From contig CASBHZ010000012.1 of assembly GCA_949123685.1 (NCBI GenBank), positions 1 through 51,188 on the forward strand: a DNA stretch of 51,188 nucleotides. Direction: 5' to 3'. The translations under genes and the position numbers were made by a program. The notes beneath the pieces were generated by a model, which worked only from the letters and a program-made list of their open reading frames with translations, was not told the origin of the DNA and did no database searches. Shown here piece after piece: positions 1 to 7,523 of the stretch (position 1 is the first letter of the stretch; each line of letters starts with the position of its first letter). Origin of the DNA: an uncultured Bacteroidales bacterium (lineage in GTDB: Bacteria > Bacteroidota > Bacteroidia > Bacteroidales > Muribaculaceae).

Positions 1-1
1 G

Positions 2-100
2 AAGAAAGAACCGAAGAAAGAGCCTTTAAGACCGAAGAAAGAACCGAAGAAAGAGCCTTTAAGACCGAAGAAAGAACCGAAGAAAGAGTCTGTAGAACCG
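2..100 (+). repeat. Three tandem 33-bp repeats inside a coding frame
   Basis: Units lie at 2-34, 35-67 and 68-100. The first two are identical and the third differs in its last four codons. Each unit encodes KKEPKKEPLRP or a close variant, and a partial fourth unit follows at 101. The array touches the contig edge, so the true copy number is unknown and the repeat may be why assembly stopped here. Confidence 0.9.
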
Positions 101-289
101 AAGAAAGAGCTATTGGAAGTTTTGAATTTGGTAAGAGGGAATCCTCGGATCACGTATAGGGAATTAATGCTTAATCTCGGAATAAAGGAGAGCGCGATTT
201 ATGAGCGTGTGAGGAAATTAAAGGTTGCAGGGTTGTTGCGTAGAGAAGGAGGCCGTTTTGGCGGTAAGTGGATTGTAAAGAAACTGTGA
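2..289 (+). CDS. C-terminal end of a winged-helix protein (5' truncated by contig edge)
   Basis: An open frame enters from the contig edge and ends at TGA 287-289. The first third encodes a charged Lys/Glu/Pro linker made of an 11-residue repeat (KKEPKKEPLRP). The last 60 residues look like a winged helix: a helix around LLEVLNLVRGNP, then RITYRELMLNLGIKES, a recognition helix YERVRKLKVAGLLRR and a short wing ending FGGKWIVKKL. Tails of this type are common on Bacteroidetes ATP-binding/AlbA_2 (RecG-related) regulators and on some Fic proteins. The catalytic part is missing, so the family cannot be fixed. The reading frame and the HTH-like tail are seen directly; the family assignment is inference. 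Confidence 0.6.
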   Translation, partial: KKEPKKEPLRPKKEPKKEPLRPKKEPKKESVEPKKELLEVLNLVRGNPRITYRELMLNLGIKESAIYERVRKLKVAGLLRREGGRFGGKWIVKKL

Positions 290-324
290 TATAGATGCTT
301 ATGTGCATATAAACTACATTTAAA

Positions 325-1110
325 ATGGGAAAAGACCAGACTGTGTTGTTTCATTCAACGGTGTTCGGACCGATTCGTAGCCGGAGATTGGGAGTGTCGT
401 TAGGTATAAATCTGATGCCCGACGATGGCAAGGTATGTTCATTTGATTGTCTCTATTGTGAGGCTGGCTATAATGCCCAAGGTAAGGGCACGACGGGGCT
501 TCCGACGCAAGAGCAAGTGAGTGTGGCACTTGAGAATAAACTGAAAGATATGAATGCTGCCGGAGAGCCGCTGGATGTCATAACATTCTCCGGAAATGGA
601 GAACCGACACTTCATCCTAAGTTTTCCGATATTATAGATGATACTCTTCGTCTCCGGGATAAATATTATCCTGCCGCGAAAGTCTCGGTTCTTACAAACT
701 CTACACGTATTTTCGATCCGGAAGTGTCTGAAGCTTTAAAGCGGGTGGACAATAATATTCTGAAGTTGGATTCAGCGATAGAGCCGACAATGCGTCTTAT
801 AGATCGTCCGACATCGAAGGAGTTTACGGTAGAGAAATTGATTGAGGCGCTTTGTCAATTTTCAGGAACAGGAATAATACAGACAATGATATTGCGCGGG
901 GAACATTGCGGGCACAAAATAGACAACACTACCACGGAAGAGATCGATGCGCTTATTGAGGCATACAAGCGGATTCAACCACGCGAAGTGATGATCTACA
1001 GTCTTGACCGCAGCACCCCTGAAGAACATCTGGAAAAAGTAGAACGGTCTGAACTTGACGTTATCGCTCAGCGCATCAGTGATGCCGGAATAAAAGTAAT
1101 GGATTATTAA
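325..1110 (+). CDS. Radical SAM protein (COG0731-like)
   Basis: A 261-residue protein with a radical SAM cluster motif of the CxxxCxxC form: Cys38, Cys42 and Cys45 in KVCSFDCLYC, preceded by a GPIxSRRLGxSLGIN segment typical of the COG0731 (wyosine-synthase-related) oxidoreductases. Further family marks are a SAM-contact GNGEPTLHP segment near residue 90 and VLTNST near residue 120. It should bind a 4Fe-4S cluster and cleave SAM in the cytoplasm; the substrate is unknown. The protein is short and lacks any added C-terminal cluster domain. The ATG at 325 follows an A-rich stretch, as usual in Bacteroidetes, with no Shine-Dalgarno sequence. It is followed by a foldback repeat and ldcA. Confidence 0.85.
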   Translation: MGKDQTVLFHSTVFGPIRSRRLGVSLGINLMPDDGKVCSFDCLYCEAGYNAQGKGTTGLPTQEQVSVALENKLKDMNAAGEPLDVITFSGNGEPTLHPKFSDIIDDTLRLRDKYYPAAKVSVLTNSTRIFDPEVSEALKRVDNNILKLDSAIEPTMRLIDRPTSKEFTVEKLIEALCQFSGTGIIQTMILRGEHCGHKIDNTTTEEIDALIEAYKRIQPREVMIYSLDRSTPEEHLEKVERSELDVIAQRISDAGIKVMDY

Positions 1111-1113
1111 TTA

Positions 1114-1320
1114 AAGGCTTTAGGTGTTAGGCGTTAGGCATTAGAAGCTTCGCCGAATGGATCTAAAGCCGAATGGATCTAAAGCCGAATGCCTAAAGCC
1201 TAAAGCCTAAAGCCTAAAACTTATGATTTATCCTAAAAAAACTCAGAAATAGGCTTTAGGCATTAGAAGCTTCGCGAATGGATCTAAAGCCTAACGCCTA
1301 AAACCTAACGCCTAAAACTT
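1114..1320 (+). repeat. Intergenic TTAGGC/GCCTAA foldback repeat, copy 1 (double)
   Basis: The gap between the radical SAM gene and ldcA is filled with short units. TTAGGC-type units (ggctttagg, gttaggcgttaggc) come first, then a centre aagcttcg..gaatgga, then the complementary GCCTAA units (gcctaaagcctaaag). The two halves can pair into a long imperfect hairpin. The element occurs twice here, about 1116-1222 and 1251-1320, because a segment including the first codons of ldcA is duplicated. Related copies lie at 3793-3893 and 36069-36112. Confidence 0.85.
1223..1252 (+). other. Duplicated start of ldcA forming a 9-codon mini-ORF
   Basis: Positions 1223-1250 repeat the first 27 bases of ldcA (1321-1347) with one substitution and one extra A. 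The extra A shifts the frame, so this copy reads MIYPKKTQK and then TAG at 1250-1252. It is probably a by-product of recombination between the two flanking foldback repeats. Whether it is translated as a leader peptide is unknown. Confidence 0.8.
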
Positions 1321-2256
1321 ATGATTTACCCTAAAAAACTCAGAAATGGAGATAAAGTGGCAATAGTATCTCCCGCGTCTGTAGTTAAGCCGGAATATAT
1401 AGATCAAGCTGCGGAATATCTTCGCGTCAACAGACTTGAACCTGTGATAATGCCACATGCGAAAGGTCCGGCAGACGGATCTTTTGCCGCAAATGTCTTA
1501 CACAGGATAGTGGATTTCATTAATGCCTGGACAGATCCGGAAATAAAAGCAGTGTTGTGTTCAAGAGGGGGGTATGGAGCGACTCATTTGCTTCCATTGA
1601 TTCCCGGCAGCCTTATGTGTGATTTCTCTAAATGGCTCATAGGATTTTCAGATATTTCAGCATTGCATGCCATGTCGCTATACAGTGGGGTTACTTCCAT
1701 TCATGGACCGATGGCGAAGGATTTCCGCGATGACCATGAAGGAGGAAGAACTGTTGTGAAGTTTTTGAAATCTGGAGTCATGCCTGAATATCGTTTCGAA
1801 AATGAGGAGTCCGACATAATGCCCAGTAATACAGTGGGTGAGGCACGAGGAACACTGATCGGTGGTAATCTGGCTGTGTTAAATGGGTTGGCGGCGACAC
1901 CCTATGATATGCTTGCCCGCGCAAAATATGAAGACTGTGTGTTATTTATTGAGGATATTGCTGAACCAATCTATAAGATTGAGCGTATTCTATGTAGACT
2001 CTATATGCAAGGTGTATTTTCAAGATTGAAGGGTCTTGTTGTAGGGCAGTTCACGGAAACTTCGGCAGATAAGAATTATCCATCCACAGAACGCATGATA
2101 GAAAGCTTCCTGATGGATAGAAGACTCATTCATTTTCCTGTGGCGTATAACTTTCCCGCAGGTCATTCCCCGAACAACATGCCTGTGATAGTGGGAGCGC
2201 AAGTTAACCTGCGCGTTTCTGATTGCCACGCGATTCTCTCGCACCTCCCGCAATAA
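1321..2256 (+). CDS. ldcA: LD-carboxypeptidase (peptidase family S66)
   Basis: A 311-residue protein matching muramoyltetrapeptide LD-carboxypeptidases, which remove the terminal D-Ala from the tetrapeptide stem during murein recycling. The expected serine, glutamate, histidine set is visible: Ser110 in the elbow IGFSDISALH, Glu211 in FIEDIAEPIYKIER and His282 in FPAGHSPNN. The N-terminal lobe holds the conserved SRGGYGATHLL motif at 81-91. No signal peptide is seen, so it should act in the cytoplasm. The ATG at 1321 lies directly behind the foldback repeat, and a frameshifted copy of its first codons lies 98 bases upstream. glpK follows after 43 bases. Confidence 0.92.
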   Translation: MIYPKKLRNGDKVAIVSPASVVKPEYIDQAAEYLRVNRLEPVIMPHAKGPADGSFAANVLHRIVDFINAWTDPEIKAVLCSRGGYGATHLLPLIPGSLMCDFSKWLIGFSDISALHAMSLYSGVTSIHGPMAKDFRDDHEGGRTVVKFLKSGVMPEYRFENEESDIMPSNTVGEARGTLIGGNLAVLNGLAATPYDMLARAKYEDCVLFIEDIAEPIYKIERILCRLYMQGVFSRLKGLVVGQFTETSADKNYPSTERMIESFLMDRRLIHFPVAYNFPAGHSPNNMPVIVGAQVNLRVSDCHAILSHLPQ

Positions 2257-2299
2257 CTGAAAACTTAAAATAAGAAACCGAAAACTTAATCATTATACT

Positions 2300-3790
2300 A
2301 TGGATTCTCAAAAGTACATTCTCTCGCTCGATCAGGGAACGAGCAGTTCAAGGGCAATCGTGTTTGATCGCAGCGGTTCGATCCGCGCAGTGGCTCAGAA
2401 AGAATTTCCTCAGATATTTCCGCATTCGGGATGGGTTGAGCATGATCCCCATCAGATATGGGCATCGCAGGCATCCGTGATTGCCGAGGCGATATCTTCG
2501 ATTGATATCAACGGCACCAATATCGAGGCAATCGGCATTACAAACCAGCGTGAAACAACCATTGTTTGGGATTGTGACACTGAGGAGCCTATCTATAACG
2601 CCATAGTATGGCAAGACAGGCGAACGTCTGAGTATTGTAATAAGGTGATTGAAGACGGGATGGAGGAGAAGATCCGTGAAAAGACCGGACTAATTATCGA
2701 TGCATATTTCAGTGCGACAAAGATAAAATGGATACTTGACAATGTTCCCGGTGCGCGTAAGCGTGCCGAAGAAGGTAAATTGATGTTCGGCACGGTGGAC
2801 TCTTGGCTTGTATGGCGTCTGACACGTGGCGCGGTGCATGTGACCGATGTTACTAATGCTTCCCGCACGATGCTTTTCAATATCCAGACACTCGAATGGG
2901 ATCAGGAATTACTTGACTATTTCGGTATTCCGCGATCAATGATGCCGGAGGTGAAGTCGTCGAGTGAAATCTATGGGCATACCACAACCACAATATTTGC
3001 CCATAATGTTCCTATCGCAGGAATTGCAGGAGACCAACAGGCTGCCCTTTTCGGACAGATGTGTGTTGAACCGGGTTCTGTGAAAAACACTTATGGCACA
3101 GGTTGCTTCCTGCTTATGAACAGCGGAACAACCCCTATCCTTTCCCAAAATCGTCTTATCACCACAATTGCCTGGAAAATAGGGGATACTGTGAACTATG
3201 CTCTTGAGGGATCGATTTTTGTTGGAGGGTCGGTAGTGCAATGGTTGCGAGACAATTTGGGATGTATTTCCTGCTCACCCGATGTGGAGAAACTTGCATC
3301 GTCGGTTCCGGATACTGACGGGGTATATTTCGTTCCTGCGCTCACCGGTCTTGGAGCCCCATATTGGGATCCGGAAGCTCGTGGCATGATCACGGGAATT
3401 TCGCGTGGAACCACCACTGCACATATTGCCCGTGCAGCCCTCGAAGGCATAGCTTTCCAGACATATGATATAGTGAAAGCGATGGAGAAAGACTCGAACC
3501 TTCCGATAAGAAATTTGAAGGTGGATGGAGGAGCTTCAAGGAATAATCTGTTGATGCAGTTCCAGAGCGACATTCTTGCTACCGATGTCTTGCGTCCGCG
3601 CATCACCGAGACTACAGCGCTTGGAGCCGCTTATCTTGCCGGTCTTGCCGTGGGTTACTGGCCGAGCATAGAGTCAATTCAGCAGCAGTGGCAGCTTGAA
3701 GCCGAATTTAAACCAAAGGCAGGGAAAGACGAAGTTAATAAAAAGATCAACGGATGGCATGATGCGGTCCATAGGGATCTTGGGAATTAA
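2300..3790 (+). CDS. glpK: Glycerol kinase
   Basis: A 496-residue FGGY-family kinase of normal GlpK length. It phosphorylates glycerol to sn-glycerol 3-phosphate in the cytoplasm. Visible marks are the N-terminal phosphate loop [16 protein letters not shown], the substrate segment [18 protein letters not shown] near residue 83, [12 protein letters not shown] near 185, [13 protein letters not shown] near 245 and the adenosine motif [14 protein letters not shown] in the C-terminal half. The next gene encodes a glycerol facilitator, which supports glycerol specificity over other FGGY kinases. The 43-base gap upstream holds an imperfect direct repeat around gaaaactta and no clear promoter, so co-transcription with ldcA is plausible. 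Confidence 0.96.
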   Translation: MDSQKYILSLDQGTSSSRAIVFDRSGSIRAVAQKEFPQIFPHSGWVEHDPHQIWASQASVIAEAISSIDINGTNIEAIGITNQRETTIVWDCDTEEPIYNAIVWQDRRTSEYCNKVIEDGMEEKIREKTGLIIDAYFSATKIKWILDNVPGARKRAEEGKLMFGTVDSWLVWRLTRGAVHVTDVTNASRTMLFNIQTLEWDQELLDYFGIPRSMMPEVKSSSEIYGHTTTTIFAHNVPIAGIAGDQQAALFGQMCVEPGSVKNTYGTGCFLLMNSGTTPILSQNRLITTIAWKIGDTVNYALEGSIFVGGSVVQWLRDNLGCISCSPDVEKLASSVPDTDGVYFVPALTGLGAPYWDPEARGMITGISRGTTTAHIARAALEGIAFQTYDIVKAMEKDSNLPIRNLKVDGGASRNNLLMQFQSDILATDVLRPRITETTALGAAYLAGLAVGYWPSIESIQQQWQLEAEFKPKAGKDEVNKKINGWHDAVHRDLGN

Positions 3791-3792
3791 TA

Positions 3793-3893
3793 AGGCATTA
3801 GGTGTTAGGCATTAGGCTTTAGAAAGCTTCGCCGAATGGACCTAAAGCCTAAAGCCTAACGCCTAAAACCTAACGCCTAAAACCTAAAACCTA
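3793..3893 (+). repeat. Intergenic TTAGGC/GCCTAA foldback repeat, copy 2
   Basis: Fills the glpK-glpF gap with the same architecture as copy 1: TTAGGC units, centre agcttcgccgaatgga, then GCCTAA units running up to nine bases before the glpF ATG. The halves are complementary and could form a hairpin in the glpKF transcript. Confidence 0.85.
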
Positions 3894-3902
3894 TAAAAGA
3901 CT

Positions 3903-4649
3903 ATGAATGAATACTCTTTGACAATTCAATGTGTGTTTGAATTTATCGGCACAATGATAATGATTCTGCTTGGTTGCGGAGTGGTGGCGTGTGTTTCCCT
4001 GAAGAAATCTAAAGGTGAGGGTGCCGGCTGGATAGTGGTGACACTTGCATGGGGACTTGCCGTGATGTGCGGAGTGCTTGTAGCCGGTCCATTCACCGGT
4101 GCCCATCTTAATCCTGCTGTATCTATAGGACTTGCAGCTGCAGGTAAGTTTCCTTGGGCTTTTGTAGTTCCATACATAATTGCCCAGATTTTAGGGGCAT
4201 ATGCAGGAGCCACTTTGGTATATGTATTTTACAAGGATCATTTCGATGCTACCGAAGACAAGGATACCAAGTTAGGTGTCTTTTCTACTATTCCTGCAAT
4301 AAAGAACCGTTGGCGCAACATCATAAGCGAGGTTGTCGGCACGTTTGTCCTTATCCTTGTCATTCTGTTTATCGGCGATAAGTCTAACGCTGCGGAGGTA
4401 GGGCTGGGAAGTATCGGAGCAATCCCCGTTGCCCTGCTCGTAGTTGCGATAGGTCTTTCCTTAGGCGGAACCACAGGCTATGCCATTAATCCGGCACGTG
4501 ATTTCGGTCCGCGGTTGGCACACCATATGTTACCAATCAAGGGAAAAGGTAACAGCCAATGGAGCTATGCCTGGGTGCCGATTGTCGGTCCTATTATCGG
4601 AGCAGCTCTTGCGGCACTTGTGTATTGGTTGATAATAAGGGTTTTGTAA
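3903..4649 (+). CDS. glpF: Glycerol facilitator / aquaglyceroporin (MIP family)
   Basis: A 248-residue inner-membrane channel with six predicted membrane segments and the two half-helix NPA motifs of the family: HLNPAVSIG near residue 66 and AINPARDFGPRL near residue 198. The Asp following the second NPA-Arg is the usual mark of glycerol-conducting members rather than strict water channels. Pairing with glpK fits glycerol uptake driven by trapping as glycerol 3-phosphate. The start ATG follows a foldback repeat. The gene ends 12 bases before the 3' end of the convergent GH43 gene, and no strong terminator is evident in that gap. Confidence 0.93.
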   Translation: MNEYSLTIQCVFEFIGTMIMILLGCGVVACVSLKKSKGEGAGWIVVTLAWGLAVMCGVLVAGPFTGAHLNPAVSIGLAAAGKFPWAFVVPYIIAQILGAYAGATLVYVFYKDHFDATEDKDTKLGVFSTIPAIKNRWRNIISEVVGTFVLILVILFIGDKSNAAEVGLGSIGAIPVALLVVAIGLSLGGTTGYAINPARDFGPRLAHHMLPIKGKGNSQWSYAWVPIVGPIIGAALAALVYWLIIRVL

Positions 4650-4661
4650 AAGCCTTTATTA

Positions 4662-5651
4662 TCAAAATGATGTGGCTTCGGGTCCGGAGAAGGTCATTTT
4701 AACCGGAAGTATCTTTCCTTCTGAATCAAAGCGGAGTTCATCGATACATGTTACCCGGTTGTTGCCGTCAGTAGCTCCGAGTGGATGTCTGTGGTAGATT
4801 ATATAATACTTCCCTGTTTTTGGAGATTGGATAACGGAATGGTGTCCTGCGCCTGTCCCTATTTCCGGATCCGATTCCAGAATTGTACCAATCCTATTGA
4901 ATGGTCCGAATGGAGAATCCGCGATTGCGTAGGCTACCCTGTAGTCATCTTTTGTCCAGTTTCCCTCGCTCCACATGAAATAATATTTTCCATCCTTAAG
5001 AAGCATAAAAGGACCCTCGGTGTAACCATTGGGGGTCACTTCTTTATATATGGTACCATCCGAGAATGGAACGAGTGATTTGAAGTCTTCAGCCAGCTTG
5101 ACCAAGTTGCAATGTCCCCACCCCCCGTAATACATGTAATAACTCCCGTCTTTATCACGGAATACAAATTGGTCAATTGGCTGGGCACCGTTGACTATCT
5201 CATTAATGAGGGGATGTCCCAACAGATCCTTGAAGGGTCCTTCCGGGCGGTTGCTGACAGCCACACCGATCCCGCCGATTTCCCCTTCGTGAACATCATT
5301 GGCTCCGAAGAAGAGATAATACTTCCCATCTTTTTCAAGCACAGCCGGTGCCCACAATGCACCCCACGCCCACTTGACTTCAGTTGTGTCTATGATGTTA
5401 TCATGCTTTATCCAGTGTTTCAGATCTGTGGTCGAGAAGCAGTCCATCGCCGTCTGCTCCTTGAAAGGAAGGCTGCGCGTAGGATATATGAACACTCTGT
5501 CGCCATAAACAATCCCTTCCGGATCGGCATATGCTCCTGAAAAACATGGGTTGCCATGACTTAAGAATTTTGTATCTGTGACGTTGGATTTGGCATGTAT
5601 TGCAAAACCTGTTAATATCAGGCTGGACGCAAAGATCAATGCTTTTTTCAT
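4662..5651 (-). CDS. Secreted glycoside hydrolase family 43 enzyme
   Basis: A 329-residue protein starting at the ATG at 5651. The longer open frame to 5720 would run into fecR, while the chosen start gives a clean signal peptide (MKKALIFASSLILTGFAIHA) and leaves four bases after the fecR stop. The five-bladed GH43 catalytic set is visible: Asp43 in AYADPEG (base), Asp160 in PIDQFVF (pKa modulator) and Glu212 in YTEGPFM (acid). There is only the catalytic propeller and no C-terminal beta-sandwich. Likely activities are alpha-L-arabinofuranosidase or beta-xylosidase type, but GH43 specificity cannot be read from motifs. Its place as third gene in a sigma/FecR operon, facing away from the SusCD operon, is unusual. 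Confidence 0.85.
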   Translation of the reverse strand: MKKALIFASSLILTGFAIHAKSNVTDTKFLSHGNPCFSGAYADPEGIVYGDRVFIYPTRSLPFKEQTAMDCFSTTDLKHWIKHDNIIDTTEVKWAWGALWAPAVLEKDGKYYLFFGANDVHEGEIGGIGVAVSNRPEGPFKDLLGHPLINEIVNGAQPIDQFVFRDKDGSYYMYYGGWGHCNLVKLAEDFKSLVPFSDGTIYKEVTPNGYTEGPFMLLKDGKYYFMWSEGNWTKDDYRVAYAIADSPFGPFNRIGTILESDPEIGTGAGHHSVIQSPKTGKYYIIYHRHPLGATDGNNRVTCIDELRFDSEGKILPVKMTFSGPEATSF

Positions 5652-5655
5652 TATG

Positions 5656-6678
5656 TTACTTACTTTTGATGTATATTTTTTGAGAGATGCGGATTGAGTC
5701 TGTAGATGAAGATTCTTCATCCGGTATGCATCTCACGGGTGCTGTCATCTCAAAGAAATGTAGTATTTCCTGTAGATTTTCCCCTTTTAAAACCATGCGG
5801 AAAGTTCTTGATGTCAGTTCGGGTGCGATTTCGAAGTCTACTCCATAGATGTTATGTAGGGTAGAGCATATTTTGTCCAAACGTTCGTCATCAAAAATTA
5901 TCACGCCCTCTTTCCATGAGCAATATTTCTCAGTATTTATATCTTTGTCTACTTTGGACATGCCGTTATGCATGGCAAGATGATCACCCGGTTTTAAAGA
6001 AACTCTATCGAATGGCGTGTCTACATCTACTTTCCCTTCCACAAGAGTGACAGATGCGCTGGGATCATATGCGTTGACATTGAATTGGGTTCCGGTGGCT
6101 GTAACCGAGAGGTATGGAGTGGAGACCTTGAAGGGATGTGCTTTGTCGGATTGGATATCGAAGTATGCCTCGCCATTTAGAATAACTTCTCTTGTATCTT
6201 CTTTGAACTTTGCCGGATATTGAATAGTGCTGTTCGCATTAAGCCACACGTCCGTGCCGTCGGGGAGTGTGGCTTGACTTGTGCATCCGTAGGTTGTCTT
6301 CACGGAAATCATCTGTTGTCCGCTATTTCTTGATTGAATAAAGAAATACAGTGCGACACCGAGAAGGGGCAGGAAAGCTGCTGCGGCAAAACGGGAACAG
6401 AATTTGACAAATTTCCGGAATGCAATAATGAAACCGTTACCCTTGATGCCGGTTTTGAACATAAGGTTGCGTTCCGACTTCTCCATATCTATTTCCTCAA
6501 TATCGAAAACAGGATTCAAAGCAGACCATATGTCCTGTTGCCTAAGGAAATATCGGCGGTTGTCATCGGATTGTTCTATCCAATGAAGAAGATCTTCAAT
6601 TTCTTGGGGAGAGGCTTCGCCCGCAAGATATCTGGTTATCTGAATATTCAGATTTGTATTGTCTGTTTCCGGGTTCAT
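5656..6678 (-). CDS. FecR-family anti-sigma factor
   Basis: A 340-residue protein with an N-terminal cytoplasmic helical domain (ITRYLAGEASPQEIEDLLHWI), one membrane segment near residues 93-112 (FAAAAFLPLLGVALYFFI) and a periplasmic FecR domain. That domain shows the typical ATLPDGTDVWLNANSTIQYP, REVILNGEAYFDI, HPFKVST and VTATGTQFNVNAY motifs, followed by the C-terminal DUF4974-like part. It should hold the adjacent ECF sigma factor inactive until the STN domain of the divergent SusC signals occupancy. The start overlaps the sigma gene stop by four bases (ATGA type), indicating translational coupling. Confidence 0.93.
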   Translation of the reverse strand: MNPETDNTNLNIQITRYLAGEASPQEIEDLLHWIEQSDDNRRYFLRQQDIWSALNPVFDIEEIDMEKSERNLMFKTGIKGNGFIIAFRKFVKFCSRFAAAAFLPLLGVALYFFIQSRNSGQQMISVKTTYGCTSQATLPDGTDVWLNANSTIQYPAKFKEDTREVILNGEAYFDIQSDKAHPFKVSTPYLSVTATGTQFNVNAYDPSASVTLVEGKVDVDTPFDRVSLKPGDHLAMHNGMSKVDKDINTEKYCSWKEGVIIFDDERLDKICSTLHNIYGVDFEIAPELTSRTFRMVLKGENLQEILHFFEMTAPVRCIPDEESSSTDSIRISQKIYIKSK

Positions 6679-7277
6679 CTATTCAAAAATATATAAAGGC
6701 TTGACAGTATTAGGAATATTATGCTCTTGAAGGAGGAAAGATTGCGCTGCAGATAGTTCACAACCTTGCTTATCCTTGATTCGACCGTGCGCACCGATAT
6801 GTTCATGCGCTGTGCAATTTCGACATACTTCAATCGCTGTACGCGACTTAGGAGGTAGGTCTCGCGCACTGTCGGGTCAAGGTTTGCCAGCAGGTTATCG
6901 ACTGCGGCGTTGAGTTCGGTATAGAACAGGTGCTCTTCAGCCGATAGTGCCAGGATTGTTTCATGGTTCTTATCTTGATATAATGTTTTCACCTTGCGGT
7001 GTTTCAGTTCATCAAGAGCCAGATGTTGCACTAACGATATGAGATACGTTCGCAGCGATGTTCGTATCTCAAGAAACTTTCGGTTGCTCCATATTTTAAC
7101 GAATGCTTCCTGAACGATGTCTTCGCAGGTTTCCCTATCGAGGATAAAACGGGATGCAAACATGACCAGATCCTGATAGTAATACTGAAAAATCCGGACG
7201 AAAGCTTCGTGGCTGTCGAGTTTAAGGGCAGCCACCAATAACATCTCATTTTCGTAATCGTAATCGCAATCGGTCAT
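6675..7277 (-). CDS. ECF-type RNA polymerase sigma factor
   Basis: A 200-residue sigma-70 family protein of the RpoE-like ECF class found beside FecR. Region 2 spans about residues 20-90 (AFVRIFQYYYQDLVMFASRFI, DIVQEAFVKIW) and region 4 about 125-180 (LPTVRETYLLSRVQRLKYVEIAQRMNISVRTVESRISK is its helix-turn-helix stretch, read in pieces). The last 15 residues are strongly hydrophobic (IIFLILSSLYIFLN), suggesting membrane association, a feature seen in other Bacteroidetes SusCD-linked sigma factors. It probably drives the divergent SusC operon. The intergenic region shows no exact housekeeping TAnnTTTG box on the SusC side, consistent with ECF control. Confidence 0.93.
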   Translation of the reverse strand: MTDCDYDYENEMLLVAALKLDSHEAFVRIFQYYYQDLVMFASRFILDRETCEDIVQEAFVKIWSNRKFLEIRTSLRTYLISLVQHLALDELKHRKVKTLYQDKNHETILALSAEEHLFYTELNAAVDNLLANLDPTVRETYLLSRVQRLKYVEIAQRMNISVRTVESRISKVVNYLQRNLSSFKSIIFLILSSLYIFLNR

Positions 7278-7523
7278 GTTATTAGATTTTGTGCGAAGGT
7301 ATGCATTATCTTATTAATAAACAAGCGTTTCAAACAAAAAAAATAAAAATAGAAAATTTTGTATTTTCACGATGTGGATTATTTTCGGTAGGTCGTTCTT
7401 TTTGTAATAACAGTTAAAATTTGTCATTTAATTTTAATAAATATGACGTTTTAGAAGGATTTTGAATACCAACCTTAAGGCAATTCAATTTTGTGCGAAA
7501 CAAACAAACTAACCTTATAATAT

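Noticed and set aside
2..110. The starting repeats as a CRISPR array
   Set aside because: Units are directly adjacent without spacers and are translated in frame into a charged linker.
1114..1320. TTAGGC repeats as telomeric contamination from a nematode, or a CRISPR array
   Set aside because: Units are irregular, occur on both strands in a foldback, and recur at two other intergenic sites; there are no spacers of uniform length.
5652..5720. Longer N-terminus for the GH43 protein
   Set aside because: It would overlap fecR and precede a perfect internal signal peptide starting at 5651.
7380..7420. Housekeeping promoter before susC (ttaaaatttg)
   Set aside because: The -7 box has one base too many between TA and TTTG and there is no TTTG at the right spacing; ECF control is more likely.
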